From NCBI RefSeq assembly GCF_003201775.1, contig NZ_QJJZ01000005.1:62001-126000 (forward strand): DNA of 64,000 nucleotides, written 5' to 3'. The notes under the pieces were generated by a model that worked only from the letters and a program-made list of their open reading frames with translations, was not told where the DNA came from and did not search any database. Each line of letters starts with the position of its first letter. Position 1 is the first letter of the stretch. The DNA is from Arenibacter sp. ARW7G5Y1 (GTDB lineage: Bacteria > Bacteroidota > Bacteroidia > Flavobacteriales > Flavobacteriaceae). A program made the translations under genes and the position numbers. Below are positions 31,703-41,145 of the stretch, in pieces.

Positions 31703-32779
31703 ATGAAGATATATAAAGTTATAGGGTTAATGTCCGGCACCTCCTTGGACGGGTTGGACCTTGCATATTGCCATATATGGGAGACCTCCAACGCTTGGGA
31801 TTTTGAAATTAAACAGACCCATAGTATTTCGTATAACGAGGAAATGCAGGAAAAACTAAAAAATTCAATTTTCCTCCCAGCAGACCAATTGCTGCGATTC
31901 CATAATTCCTATGGAACTTGGTTGGGAATACAAACCAAGGAGTTTATAGAATCTCATGGGCTGGAAGTCGATTTTATAGCCAGCCATGGCCATACCACCC
32001 ACCACCAACCCCAAAACGGACTTACTTTTCAAATAGGTTCTGGCCAACACCTGGCCAACGAAAGTGCCACCAAGGTGATCTGCGACTTCCGTACCAACGA
32101 CCTTGCATTGGGAGGACAGGGTGCACCTTTGGTACCCATTGGCGATCAACTCTTTTTTGGGCAATATCACTATTGCCTTAATCTTGGTGGAATAAGTAAT
32201 ATTTCTTTTGAGCAAAACGGCAAGAGACGGGCATACGACATAGGACTCGCCAATATGATCCTTAACCATATCACCCAAAAAATAAAACTCAATTACGACA
32301 AAGGAGGCTCCTTGGCACGAACGGGAAAAATAAATCAACCCATGCTGGACCGTCTGAACAACTTGGAGTTCTATAAATTGCCATTTCCCAAATCTATAGG
32401 TTATGAATGGTTTGTGGAGAAAGTAGTACCCATAGTGGATTCCACTTCGGATTCCATTGAAAATTTACTGCACACTGCCATTCACCATATTTGTGATCAG
32501 ATAGCCATACAGGTAAATACTCAGAATAATAAAACAAATAGAAGCTTATTTGTTACCGGGGGAGGTGCTTTAAACACTTTCCTGATGGACTGCCTACAAG
32601 AAAAATTGGGTCCTGAAACAATGGTTGTTTCCCCATCAAAAACGCTGATCGAATTCAAGGAAGCTCTGGTATTTGCCCTCATGGGCGTTTTGCGGGAAGA
32701 ACAAAAAAACAATTGCCTGAGTTCCGTAACGGGTGCCAAAAGGGATTGTTATGGTGGGGTTATTTATTTGCCGGCATAA
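31703..32779 (+). CDS. anmK: Anhydro-N-acetylmuramic acid kinase AnmK
   Basis: A 358-residue kinase of the ASKHA-fold AnmK family, which opens the 1,6-anhydro ring of anhydroMurNAc and phosphorylates it to MurNAc-6-phosphate, the substrate of MurQ. The N-terminal signature VIGLMSGTSLDGLDLAYC is at about 5-22; SHGHTTHHQP (about 94-103), GGQGAPLVPIGD (about 131-142) and LNLGGISNIS (about 153-162) follow, with FVTGGGALNTFLM near the C-terminus. Length fits. It ends the operon that begins at susC; 45 bases separate it from the methyltransferase. It and murQ frame the whole cluster on both sides. Confidence 0.96.
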   Translation: MKIYKVIGLMSGTSLDGLDLAYCHIWETSNAWDFEIKQTHSISYNEEMQEKLKNSIFLPADQLLRFHNSYGTWLGIQTKEFIESHGLEVDFIASHGHTTHHQPQNGLTFQIGSGQHLANESATKVICDFRTNDLALGGQGAPLVPIGDQLFFGQYHYCLNLGGISNISFEQNGKRRAYDIGLANMILNHITQKIKLNYDKGGSLARTGKINQPMLDRLNNLEFYKLPFPKSIGYEWFVEKVVPIVDSTSDSIENLLHTAIHHICDQIAIQVNTQNNKTNRSLFVTGGGALNTFLMDCLQEKLGPETMVVSPSKTLIEFKEALVFALMGVLREEQKNNCLSSVTGAKRDCYGGVIYLPA

Positions 32780-32788
32780 AACATATCG

Positions 32789-32819
32789 TTTGGTATATTA
32801 ATTCAAATACTTATCTTGG
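32789..32819 (+). promoter_or_regulatory. Promoter of the acetate uptake unit
   Basis: TTTG (32789-32792), 19 bases, then TATCTTGG (32812-32819) fits the Bacteroidetes promoter TTTG-N19-TAnnTTTG with one mismatch. It lies about 40 bases before the DUF4212 gene start. Confidence 0.5.
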
Positions 32820-32859
32820 GTACCTAATCAATCTACCAACATCTAACAAAAGGGTAAAA

Positions 32860-33120
32860 ATGAGTGAAAAACAAAAAAAGGCAACCGCCTATTGGAAGGA
32901 AAATGTACGCTATCTGTTTATTCTTCTAGCCATATGGTTTGCAGTATCATTTGGGGCCGGAATCATCTTTAAAGATGCCTTGAACAATATAAAGATTGGT
33001 GGCTTCAAATTGGGCTTTTGGTTTGCCCAACAAGGCTCTATATATGTCTTTGTAGTATTGATTTTTGTTTATGTTCGTCTTATGAACAAGTTGGACAAAA
33101 AGTATGGTTACAACGAATAG
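32860..33120 (+). CDS. DUF4212 small subunit of a sodium/solute symporter
   Basis: An 86-residue protein with two transmembrane helices (about 18-38 and 48-70) separated by a short loop. It matches the DUF4212 family, whose members sit directly before solute:sodium symporters of the VC2705 type and are regarded as their small subunit. The symporter gene follows after 106 bases. I used the ATG at 32860, which begins MSEKQKKATAYW; the frame stays open upstream but without conserved sequence and overlaps anmK. Confidence 0.9.
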   Translation: MSEKQKKATAYWKENVRYLFILLAIWFAVSFGAGIIFKDALNNIKIGGFKLGFWFAQQGSIYVFVVLIFVYVRLMNKLDKKYGYNE

Positions 33121-33226
33121 GCGTTTTGATTCTTCCAAATTCTCTTATCCACACCAAAATCCCTTTGGGCCTACCACCCAATTGACAAAAAATATAATCC
33201 AAAATATCAACCAAAAAACTTAAAAA

Positions 33227-34924
33227 ATGAGTGTTCAAGTCTGGACGTACCTTCTCGTAGGAATCACCTTTACCCTATATATTGGAATAGCTATCTGGTC
33301 CAGGGCCGGATCAACCAAAGAATTTTATGTTGCCGGTGGAGGTGTATCCCCACTTGCCAACGGAATGGCAACGGCAGCCGATTGGATGTCCGCAGCCAGC
33401 TTTATTTCCATGGCCGGAATAATTGCATTTGCAGGTTATGACGGTTCCGTTTATCTGATGGGCTGGACCGGAGGATATGTGCTATTGGCTTTACTCCTTG
33501 CCCCCTATTTGCGGAAATTCGGAAAGTTTACCGTTCCCGATTTTATAGGGGATCGCTACTATTCCAACACCGCACGTATGGTAGCCGTTTTCTGCGCCTT
33601 AATAGTTTCCTTTACCTATGTGGCCGGACAAATGCGCGGTGTAGGGGTAGTCTTCTCCAGATTTTTGCAGGTTGATATCAATACCGGGGTGATCATTGGT
33701 ATGATCATAGTACTTTTTTATGCCGTTTTAGGGGGCATGAAGGGAATTACCTATACCCAGGTAGCACAATATTGTGTACTTATATTTGCCTTTATGGTCC
33801 CGGCTATTTTTATATCCTTCCAAATGACAGGCAATCCTGTTCCGCAACTTGGAATGGGATCTACCTTAAACGATGGTTCCGGAACCTTTTTAATGGATAG
33901 GTTAAACGGACTCTCCACCGAGTTGGGTTTTGCCGAATATACAGATGGAACCAAATCGGTCATCGATGTTTTTGCCATCACCTTGGCTTTGATGGTAGGC
34001 ACGGCAGGATTGCCCCATGTTATTGTTAGGTTCTTTACTGTTAAAAGAGTTAAGGATGCCAGGAAATCTGCCGGACTGGCCTTGTTGCTTATCGCAATAC
34101 TTTACACCACCGCCCCCGCTGTTTCCGTTTTTGCCAAAATAAACTTAATAGATACGGTGAGCAATGAAGAATACAGCCTTATGCCTGCCTGGTTCAAAAA
34201 CTGGGAAGAAACGGGATTATTGACCTTTGATGACAAAAACAAGGATGGCATCATTCAATACGTGGCCGATAAGGACAGGAACGAACTAACGGTGGATAAT
34301 GATATTATGGTGCTGGCCAATCCGGAGATAGCCAACCTTCCCGCTTGGGTAATTGCCCTAGTGGCTGCAGGAGGACTGGCAGCAGCATTGAGTACCGCTG
34401 CCGGACTGTTATTGGTTATTTCGGCCTCCGTTTCCCATGATTTGATCAAAAAAGTTTTTAAACCCAATATTTCTGAAAAAGGCGAACTTTGGGCAGCAAG
34501 GGGTGCCGCTACCGTAGCAGTTGTAATTGCAGGGTATTTTGGAATCCACCCCCCTGGCTTTGTGGCGGCTGTAGTGGCCCTTGCCTTTGGACTGGCGGCC
34601 GCATCCTTCTTTCCTGCCATCGTCCTTGGAATTTTTTATAAAAAAATGAACAAGGAAGGTGCAATCGGCGGTATGATAGTAGGAATTAGTCTAATGCTAT
34701 TTTATATGGCCAAATTTAAATTGGGCTGGTTGGGAGAAATCCCGGATAAGTCGGAATGGTGGTTCGGGATATCGCCAGAAGGCTTTGGAACCGTTGCCAT
34801 GATCGTGAACTTTGTGGTGGCCTTGGTCATCAATAGATTTACCCCGGAACCTCCAGAGGAAGTGCAGGAAATAGTAGAGAATATAAGGATTCCCAGTGGT
34901 GCTGGAGAAGCCGTGGACCACTAA
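33227..34924 (+). CDS. Sodium:solute symporter, ActP/VC2705 type (probable acetate uptake)
   Basis: A 565-residue inner-membrane protein of the solute:sodium symporter family with about 13 membrane helices. Early stretches such as RAGSTKEFYVAGGGVSP and ATAADWMSAASFISMAG are characteristic. The soluble loop at about 315-370, with the calcium-binding-like DDKNKDGIIQY, is typical of the VC2705 subgroup that works with DUF4212 proteins. It follows the DUF4212 gene and precedes acetyl-CoA synthetase, so acetate or another short carboxylate is the likely substrate. The assignment to acetate is by context; related carriers also move propionate or pyruvate. Confidence 0.9.
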   Translation: MSVQVWTYLLVGITFTLYIGIAIWSRAGSTKEFYVAGGGVSPLANGMATAADWMSAASFISMAGIIAFAGYDGSVYLMGWTGGYVLLALLLAPYLRKFGKFTVPDFIGDRYYSNTARMVAVFCALIVSFTYVAGQMRGVGVVFSRFLQVDINTGVIIGMIIVLFYAVLGGMKGITYTQVAQYCVLIFAFMVPAIFISFQMTGNPVPQLGMGSTLNDGSGTFLMDRLNGLSTELGFAEYTDGTKSVIDVFAITLALMVGTAGLPHVIVRFFTVKRVKDARKSAGLALLLIAILYTTAPAVSVFAKINLIDTVSNEEYSLMPAWFKNWEETGLLTFDDKNKDGIIQYVADKDRNELTVDNDIMVLANPEIANLPAWVIALVAAGGLAAALSTAAGLLLVISASVSHDLIKKVFKPNISEKGELWAARGAATVAVVIAGYFGIHPPGFVAAVVALAFGLAAASFFPAIVLGIFYKKMNKEGAIGGMIVGISLMLFYMAKFKLGWLGEIPDKSEWWFGISPEGFGTVAMIVNFVVALVINRFTPEPPEEVQEIVENIRIPSGAGEAVDH

Positions 34925-34979
34925 CGGTCTTGTGGAAAGGTTAAGGGCAGCTTCCTGGAAATAACGGAAAAGTAAACTA

Positions 34980-35041
34980 CCTCGGGGCAAGCCCACGAGG
35001 CATTCATAGGAAGCGAACTTTAATTTTCGAGGCAAGCCTCG
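34980..35041. repeat. Pair of REP-like hairpins in the symporter-acs gap
   Basis: Two short imperfect palindromes share the core GGCAAGCC. The first, 34980-35000, is CCTCGGGGC-AA-GCCC-A-CGAGG; the second, 35028-35041, is CGAGGC-AA-GCCTCG. They read as an inverted pair and are richer in G and C than their surroundings. The rest of the 274-base gap (34925-35198) shows nothing recognisable. Such paired hairpins are typical of dispersed REP-type elements. Confidence 0.55.
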
Positions 35042-35198
35042 GGGTATTATACCTTTGGCGGTGCCAATAAATTGGTCATCCCGACTTTGACCGCTTTAAG
35101 AGTTTCTCAGAAAAACAGCCTTTCCATAATAAAATCCTTGAATGAAACCGTCCTTTTATGGATGATTTATATAAATTTATAGAAATTTTTTAAACACG

Positions 35199-37106
35199 AT
35201 GAGCAATTATCACATTAAACATTTAGAAGAGTACTACCAAGTTTATCGAAAATCGGTTCGAGAACCAGAAAATTTCTGGGGTGAAGTGGCCGAAGAACAT
35301 TTTTTATGGAGAAAAAAATGGGAAAAGGTTTTAAGTTGGGATTTTGAAAAGCCGGAGATAAAATGGTTTCAAGGTGCGCAGCTTAACATTACTGAAAATT
35401 GTATAGATAGGCATCTGCTTACCCGAGGCGAAAAAACGGCCATTATATTTGAGCCTAACAATCCGGAGGAGGAAGCCCAGCATATTACCTATCATCAATT
35501 ACACGAGCGCGTCTGCCAATTGGCCAATGTATTAAAGGACCAAGGCATTAAAAAAGGGGATCGGGTGTGTATTTACCTTCCCATGATTCCGGAATTGTCC
35601 ATTGCCCTTTTGGCCTGTGCCAGAATAGGGGCTGTTCATTCAGTAGTGTTTGCAGGGTTCTCGGCAACCGCACTGTCCACACGCATCAATGACAGTGACT
35701 GCAAACTGGTTATAACTTCAGATGGCTCCTATAGAGGGGCAAAATCCATTGATCTTAAAGGAATTGTAGACGAGGGACTTGAGGATTGCCCCGGGGTTGA
35801 AACGGTTTTGGTGGTAAAGCGTACCAATGCCGAAATAAACATGAAGGTAGGTCGCGATAAATGGCTCCAACCTCTGTTGGAGAATGCCTATTTGGATTGT
35901 GTTCCTGAAATAATGAATGCCGAAGACCCTTTATTCATATTGTACACCTCTGGTTCCACAGGAAAACCCAAGGGAATGGTACATACTACCGCTGGCTATT
36001 TGGTGTATACGGCCTATACGTTCAAAAATGTTTTTCAGTATACCGAAAACGATGTCTATTGGTGTACCGCCGATATAGGTTGGATTACCGGGCACAGTTA
36101 TATTGTTTACGGTCCCTTGGCCAATGGCGCCACTACCATTATGTTCGAGGGGGTACCCAGTTATCCGGATTTTGGGCGCTTCTGGGAAATTGTGGAAAAA
36201 CACAAGGTGAACCAATTTTATACGGCACCTACAGCTATACGGGCCTTGGCCAAACAAAACATATCCTTTGCAGAAAAACACGACCTCTCTTCTTTAAAAG
36301 TATTGGGCTCCGTTGGAGAACCCATCAACGAAGAGGCTTGGCATTGGTACAATGATGTTATAGGTAAAAAGAATAGTCCAATTGTGGATACTTGGTGGCA
36401 AACAGAAACAGGAGGCATTATGATAACTCCAATACCTTATGTAACCCCCACCAAACCCACCTATGCTACCCTCCCATTTATTGGGATACAACCGGCATTG
36501 ATGGACGAGCAGGGCCAGGAACTCAAAGGCAACCAAGTAGAAGGTCGGCTTTGTATCAAGTTCCCATGGCCGGGAATGGCTCGTACCATTTGGGGCAATC
36601 ACGATCGGTATAAGGAAACCTATTTCACAGCCTTTCCCAACAAATACTTTTCTGGGGATGGCGCGTTAAGGGACGAGGTGGGATATTACAGGATTACCGG
36701 TCGTGTAGATGACGTAATCATCGTATCTGGCCACAACCTGGGTACCGCCCCAATAGAGGATGCCATAAACGAACACCCTGCCGTGGCGGAATCTGCTATA
36801 GTAGGTTTCCCTCATGATATAAAGGGCAATGCCCTTTATGGCTATGTAATCCTTAAAGAAACGGGAGAATCACGTAACCACGATAATTTAAGGAGCGAGA
36901 TCAACCAAATCATTACGGAGCACATAGGCCCCATTGCCAAACTGGATAAGATACAATTCACTTCTGGCTTGCCCAAGACCCGGTCCGGCAAGATCATGAG
37001 ACGTATATTGCGTAAGATTGCCAGTAGGGACATGAACAATTTGGGAGATACCAGCACTCTGCTAAACCCAGAAGTAGTAGAAGAAATTAAGGACAACGTA
37101 CTATAA
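35199..37106 (+). CDS. acs: Acetyl-coenzyme A synthetase
   Basis: A 635-residue AMP-forming acetyl-CoA synthetase, which activates acetate with ATP and CoA. The AMP-binding motif LYTSGSTGKPKGMVHTT is at about 248-264, WWQTETGG at about 399-406 and the C-terminal PKTRSGKIMRR at about 592-602, where Lys598 is the catalytic lysine that acetylation switches off in studied enzymes. The N-terminal ACS domain (YYQVYRKSVREPENFWGEVA) confirms acetyl- rather than long-chain specificity. Length fits Acs (about 650). It follows the symporter by 274 bases containing two hairpins, so joint transcription is uncertain. Confidence 0.96.
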   Translation: MSNYHIKHLEEYYQVYRKSVREPENFWGEVAEEHFLWRKKWEKVLSWDFEKPEIKWFQGAQLNITENCIDRHLLTRGEKTAIIFEPNNPEEEAQHITYHQLHERVCQLANVLKDQGIKKGDRVCIYLPMIPELSIALLACARIGAVHSVVFAGFSATALSTRINDSDCKLVITSDGSYRGAKSIDLKGIVDEGLEDCPGVETVLVVKRTNAEINMKVGRDKWLQPLLENAYLDCVPEIMNAEDPLFILYTSGSTGKPKGMVHTTAGYLVYTAYTFKNVFQYTENDVYWCTADIGWITGHSYIVYGPLANGATTIMFEGVPSYPDFGRFWEIVEKHKVNQFYTAPTAIRALAKQNISFAEKHDLSSLKVLGSVGEPINEEAWHWYNDVIGKKNSPIVDTWWQTETGGIMITPIPYVTPTKPTYATLPFIGIQPALMDEQGQELKGNQVEGRLCIKFPWPGMARTIWGNHDRYKETYFTAFPNKYFSGDGALRDEVGYYRITGRVDDVIIVSGHNLGTAPIEDAINEHPAVAESAIVGFPHDIKGNALYGYVILKETGESRNHDNLRSEINQIITEHIGPIAKLDKIQFTSGLPKTRSGKIMRRILRKIASRDMNNLGDTSTLLNPEVVEEIKDNVL

Positions 37107-37628
37107 TTATTTAGTGGGGCATTGCCACTTTATACAATAACATAAAGTGGCCGTGCTTTCCGCTATATCTTTTTTATGCCCAGGACATCAAAGATGTTTT
37201 TAATACTTTCCCCATTGGCCTAAAAAAGGATGCCGCTACAATCACTAATGCGGCTTACTTCAAGGAATACTCCCTCCCCTATCCAATTAGTATTGCCCCC
37301 CTTAAAACAAGGTAATAATTAAAGCGCTCCGAAATACTACAGAAATTAAAGACTGGACCATTAAAAAGAACCGGTTGAACATAAGAAAAGACAAGCATCT
37401 ACTTTCCAAGGAACAACGACCTTATAATTTATGGGCAAAGGGCAATATGTTTGTCCTACTTACCTTAAAGTCAACTATGAAACGGAATAACTCTATTTTA
37501 CACCTGCCACCGACCACCCCATTATAATGGAACAATCCTACCAACTTATACAAAGGAGAATAAGGCACATGAAAATCCCTTCCAATGAACGAAGGGCTTA
37601 AATATAATCCACAAAGGGAGCAATTCAA
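37107..37628. other. 522-base gap: hairpins and possible decayed coding sequence
   Basis: Just after acs, AGTGG, CCACTTTAT (37125-37133) and ATAAAGTGG (37142-37150) can form two mutually exclusive hairpins; neither has a T run. The remainder, especially 37320-37620 on the plus strand, reads in pieces like protein (for example DWTIKKNRLNIRKDK and EQRPYNLWAKGN) but is broken by stops and frame changes. It may be a dead gene; I cannot name a family. No intact gene is visible. Confidence 0.4.
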
Positions 37629-38045
37629 TTACAATGCTCCGCTACTATCCAATTCCCTGATGATACCCGTTAACTGATCGTGGGTTATTGGTTTCACAAT
37701 ATAATCTGTAATTTCACTTATTTTCTTTGCCCTATCAATATCAACGGGGTCTACAGATGAAGACACCATATATATCGTTATTTTTTTTCCCAACTTTGGC
37801 TTTATCCTTACATATTCCTCCATAAACTGAAATCCGTCCATTATAGGCATATCAATATCCAAAAAAATCACATCGGGAAGCTCCTTATCATTGTGTAGAT
37901 TGTCCAACATAAAATCCAATGCCTCCTCTCCATCGGAAAAAACCATAATACTATCGGTTAACTTTAAGGATCGCAATGTTTTTACCATTGTAAACTGATA
38001 AATGTCGTCGTCGTCAACAATACATACATTTAAAGTACTATTCAT
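37629..38045 (-). CDS. Single-domain response regulator
   Basis: A 138-residue protein consisting only of a receiver domain. Acidic residues after strand 1 (VCIVDDDDIYQF, residues 7-18), the phosphoacceptor Asp63 in VIFLDIDMP, a serine in MVSSS after strand 4 and the lysine in YIVKPI are all present. There is no DNA-binding output domain, so it probably passes phosphate on or acts by protein contact. It starts 13 bases after the stop of the PAS histidine kinase and is very likely in one operon with it. I chose the ATG at 38045; longer frames run back into the kinase gene. Confidence 0.93.
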   Translation of the reverse strand: MNSTLNVCIVDDDDIYQFTMVKTLRSLKLTDSIMVFSDGEEALDFMLDNLHNDKELPDVIFLDIDMPIMDGFQFMEEYVRIKPKLGKKITIYMVSSSVDPVDIDRAKKISEITDYIVKPITHDQLTGIIRELDSSGAL

Positions 38046-38058
38046 TATATCTAAATAT

Positions 38059-40716
38059 CTAATTAAAATTAATTTTAAAGGTGGTACCCACATCTACTTC
38101 ACTTTCTGCCGATATAGACCCGCCATGCGCCTCGACCTGCATTTTAGTCAAGAACAAACCTATCCCCTTGGCATCGGGATGTCTATGAAAGACCTTGTTT
38201 AGACCAAACAATTTATGGCCATGCCTTTTTAAATTGATACCCTGCCCATTGTCCGAAACCTTCAGGAATTTTTTACCATTTTCAATTCCCGATGACACAA
38301 ATATTTTAGGTACCCTATCGGCACTCCTATATTTTAGGGCATTTCCTACCAAGTTAAGAAAAATACTTTCTAAATAAATTTTATTATAGGCAATTTGTGG
38401 GAAATTTGTAAAATCACTTTTAATTTCGGCCCCTGTACCCATAATTTCACCAGATAGTATTTCCTGTGTTTTAACCATGACCGAATTGAATTCAATATCC
38501 TCCAGTGTTTCCTCGGTATTATCCTTCTTTATATTTAAGGCCTCTACTAAGGTATTGAGCGTTAGTGTAAGGTGATTTATAACGGTTTCAAATTTTTCAA
38601 AAAGATCCACACGCTCCTCTTCACTTTCGGCAAGTTTGTAAAAACCTAAAAGTGAATTTAGGTTGCTCACCGGGGCTCTTAAGTTGTGTGAGGTTATATG
38701 GGTGAAATCGGCCAATTTTGCGTTTTTTGAAACCAATTTTTTAGAAAAAATTTCCAGTTCTTCCTTGGCCTTCAATATTCTTCGCTCTGCCAATTTTTGG
38801 GACGTAATATCCCTAATGGCAGCGGATACCAATACTCCTTCCTCCGTTTTAAGTGGGCTAAGACTAATTTGTATAGGAATTAATTCCCCTTTCCTGTTAA
38901 TTCCATATAAATCCTTTCCTTCACCCATATCCCGTGTTTTGGGATTGGCAAAGAAATCCGACCGATGTTCGGAGTGTTTGCCCTTATAATCTTCGGGAAT
39001 AAGAATTTCCACGGGTTCACCCGCTAATTCCTTAGCACTATAACCAAATAATTTTTCCGCCTGCTTATTGATCATATGAATTTTCCCGGCTTCATTTACG
39101 ATCACCATGGCATCAGGAGCCGATTCCAACAGTCCACGAAATTTTATTTCCGCCATCCGTTGTTCCGTTACATCCTGACATGTACCTACCAATTCAATTA
39201 CCTCTCCAGCGTCATTGGTTATAATTTCTGCCAAAAGCTGAATATTTTTTACCGTCCCATCCATTAACTTGATCCGATGCAATAAATCCGGGAATTTTTT
39301 TTCCTTCAAGGAATATTGCACATGGTCTGTTACCATGTCCTTGTCCTCAGGATGCACGAATGAAAAATAGGTATCGTAAGTCAACCGAGTGTTTTCTTCA
39401 ACATTAAAAATCTCATATAAATTGGAAGACCATATCACATCATTCGTAATTGTATTCCATTGCCAGTTGCCGATCATGGTTAAACGTTCCGCAAAATTGA
39501 GTAGCTGATTTTTTCGTAATAATTCAACCTCCGCTTGTTTCCTTTCCGTTATATCGGAGGCTACATTTAAAAATCCGATCAATTCACCTTCTTCATTTTT
39601 AATGGCCGATAATGTTACCTGAACCGTTAGTCTTGTACCATCTTTCTTAATATAGGTCCATTCCCTAACATCAAACTCATTTTTTTCTGCCAATTCCTTT
39701 AAAGGATCAAAATGACGCGGGTCCTGTCCATATTTAAGGGACATATCCAACATGAATTTTTCCACCTCTTCCTTCACTGTATAAATACCAGGTGCTTTTT
39801 TTCCGATTATTTCAGAAGCAGAGTAACCCAATAAATTTTCCGCACCATAATTGAAGCTGTTTATAATCCCCTTATCGTTGGTTGTGATAATGGCAACGGT
39901 CTTGGAATTGAATATGGCCCTTAATTCGGCATTGGCCTTACTCAATGCATGCTCGGACAGCTTTCGTTCATTAATATCCTGGAAGACCCCAAAAAGGCCA
40001 ACGCATTTTCCATCAACAAATTCTCCATTTCCTATGGCCCGTACCCATATAGAAGCGCCTTTAGCAGTCACTATTTCAACTTCAATATCAAAAGGTTCCC
40101 CTGTTGCCATGATTTCTTGCATTACCCTTTGGATGGTATCCCGACTTTCTCCTTGCTTATAAAAGTTTATGGCCGATTCCAGACTCGGTTTATAATCATC
40201 GGGCACCTCGTGAATCTCACACACCATCTTACTCCAATAAACTTCATTCTTTATAAGATTCACTTCCCAAGTACCTATACGGGCCACTTCGTTGGTCTTG
40301 TCCAATATTTCGATCATGCGGGCCCTTTCCCTTTCCTTTTCTTTCTGAATTGTAATGTCTCCGGTATGCATAAGCAAACCACCAATCTTATCCTCCGAAA
40401 TATACCAAGGCCGTACATCCCAATAGATCCACTGTATAGTCCCATCTGCACGCTTAAACGGTGCCTCCTCACAAATATCTATAGCTCCATTAAGACATTT
40501 TTGGTGGTTTATTTTCCAATCTTCCCCAATTTCCGGAAATATATCATAATGTGAACGGCCAATTATTTCCTTGCCTTCCATTTTATAATCCGATATCCAG
40601 CGTTGGGATACTGCAATATAACGCATGTCCCTATCCAACATCGCGATGGCCGTAGGTGCCTGTTCAATAAAGATCTTATTATATTCCCCACTTAATTTTA
40701 AATCATTTTTGTGCAT
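38059..40716 (-). CDS. Multi-PAS sensor histidine kinase
   Basis: An 885-residue cytoplasmic kinase with no membrane segment. About five PAS/PAC units follow each other (roughly 12-130, 140-255, 262-390, 398-515 and 520-640), each closing with a DITxxK/R-like PAC end. A coiled coil leads to the phosphoacceptor helix with the histidine of HITSHNLRAPVSN near residue 675, and the ATPase domain has the N box NLVGNALKYR, G1 VSDNGQGINL and G2 KGIGLFL motifs. The signal is unknown; PAS domains of this sort sense redox, light or small ligands through a cofactor. The start is the ATG at 40716. A close relative lies at 58883-61489. Confidence 0.93.
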   Translation of the reverse strand: MHKNDLKLSGEYNKIFIEQAPTAIAMLDRDMRYIAVSQRWISDYKMEGKEIIGRSHYDIFPEIGEDWKINHQKCLNGAIDICEEAPFKRADGTIQWIYWDVRPWYISEDKIGGLLMHTGDITIQKEKERERARMIEILDKTNEVARIGTWEVNLIKNEVYWSKMVCEIHEVPDDYKPSLESAINFYKQGESRDTIQRVMQEIMATGEPFDIEVEIVTAKGASIWVRAIGNGEFVDGKCVGLFGVFQDINERKLSEHALSKANAELRAIFNSKTVAIITTNDKGIINSFNYGAENLLGYSASEIIGKKAPGIYTVKEEVEKFMLDMSLKYGQDPRHFDPLKELAEKNEFDVREWTYIKKDGTRLTVQVTLSAIKNEEGELIGFLNVASDITERKQAEVELLRKNQLLNFAERLTMIGNWQWNTITNDVIWSSNLYEIFNVEENTRLTYDTYFSFVHPEDKDMVTDHVQYSLKEKKFPDLLHRIKLMDGTVKNIQLLAEIITNDAGEVIELVGTCQDVTEQRMAEIKFRGLLESAPDAMVIVNEAGKIHMINKQAEKLFGYSAKELAGEPVEILIPEDYKGKHSEHRSDFFANPKTRDMGEGKDLYGINRKGELIPIQISLSPLKTEEGVLVSAAIRDITSQKLAERRILKAKEELEIFSKKLVSKNAKLADFTHITSHNLRAPVSNLNSLLGFYKLAESEEERVDLFEKFETVINHLTLTLNTLVEALNIKKDNTEETLEDIEFNSVMVKTQEILSGEIMGTGAEIKSDFTNFPQIAYNKIYLESIFLNLVGNALKYRSADRVPKIFVSSGIENGKKFLKVSDNGQGINLKRHGHKLFGLNKVFHRHPDAKGIGLFLTKMQVEAHGGSISAESEVDVGTTFKINFN

Positions 40717-41145
40717 ACTCAATCCCTAAGATTAATGAAAAAAATTCCAAAAATTAACGTTTATTGGTATTTCCAAATCAGTAATATGAAAGAAGTACCT
40801 TTAATTATATCCAACTATAAGACCAGGTCGAAATACATACATATGGCCCTAAAACTCAAGTACTTGTTTAAAATTCGGTTCCAATTGTTAAAATTAGCAC
40901 ATTTTTCCTACATAAAATGGTGACGACCAATCTTTAAGGTCCATTTAATGAAATTAATAACACTACGGAACCCTTGGCCCTATAGAGCCGGAGGAATAAA
41001 ATTAACTTGGATCAACCATTAAACGATACACATTCCACTTAAGGAATTCCATGGATAACAGCACATTCCGGAACACCTTTTAAGGCGAAAATCAATTATC
41101 CATAAAATCAGTATATTAGGTCGCCCCTATAAAACAAATCGACCA
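40717..41145. other. 429-base intergenic region
   Basis: The promoters of the divergent kinase and amino acid permease genes must lie here. I see no clear TTG/TAnnTTTG pair, no strong hairpin, no RNA gene and no convincing coding frame; a 70-codon open frame at 40711-40923 lacks any recognisable feature. Confidence 0.5.

Noticed and set aside
40711-40923. A 70-codon frame in the kinase-permease gap
   Set aside because: The composition is that of AT-rich noncoding DNA, and it overlaps the kinase start region.
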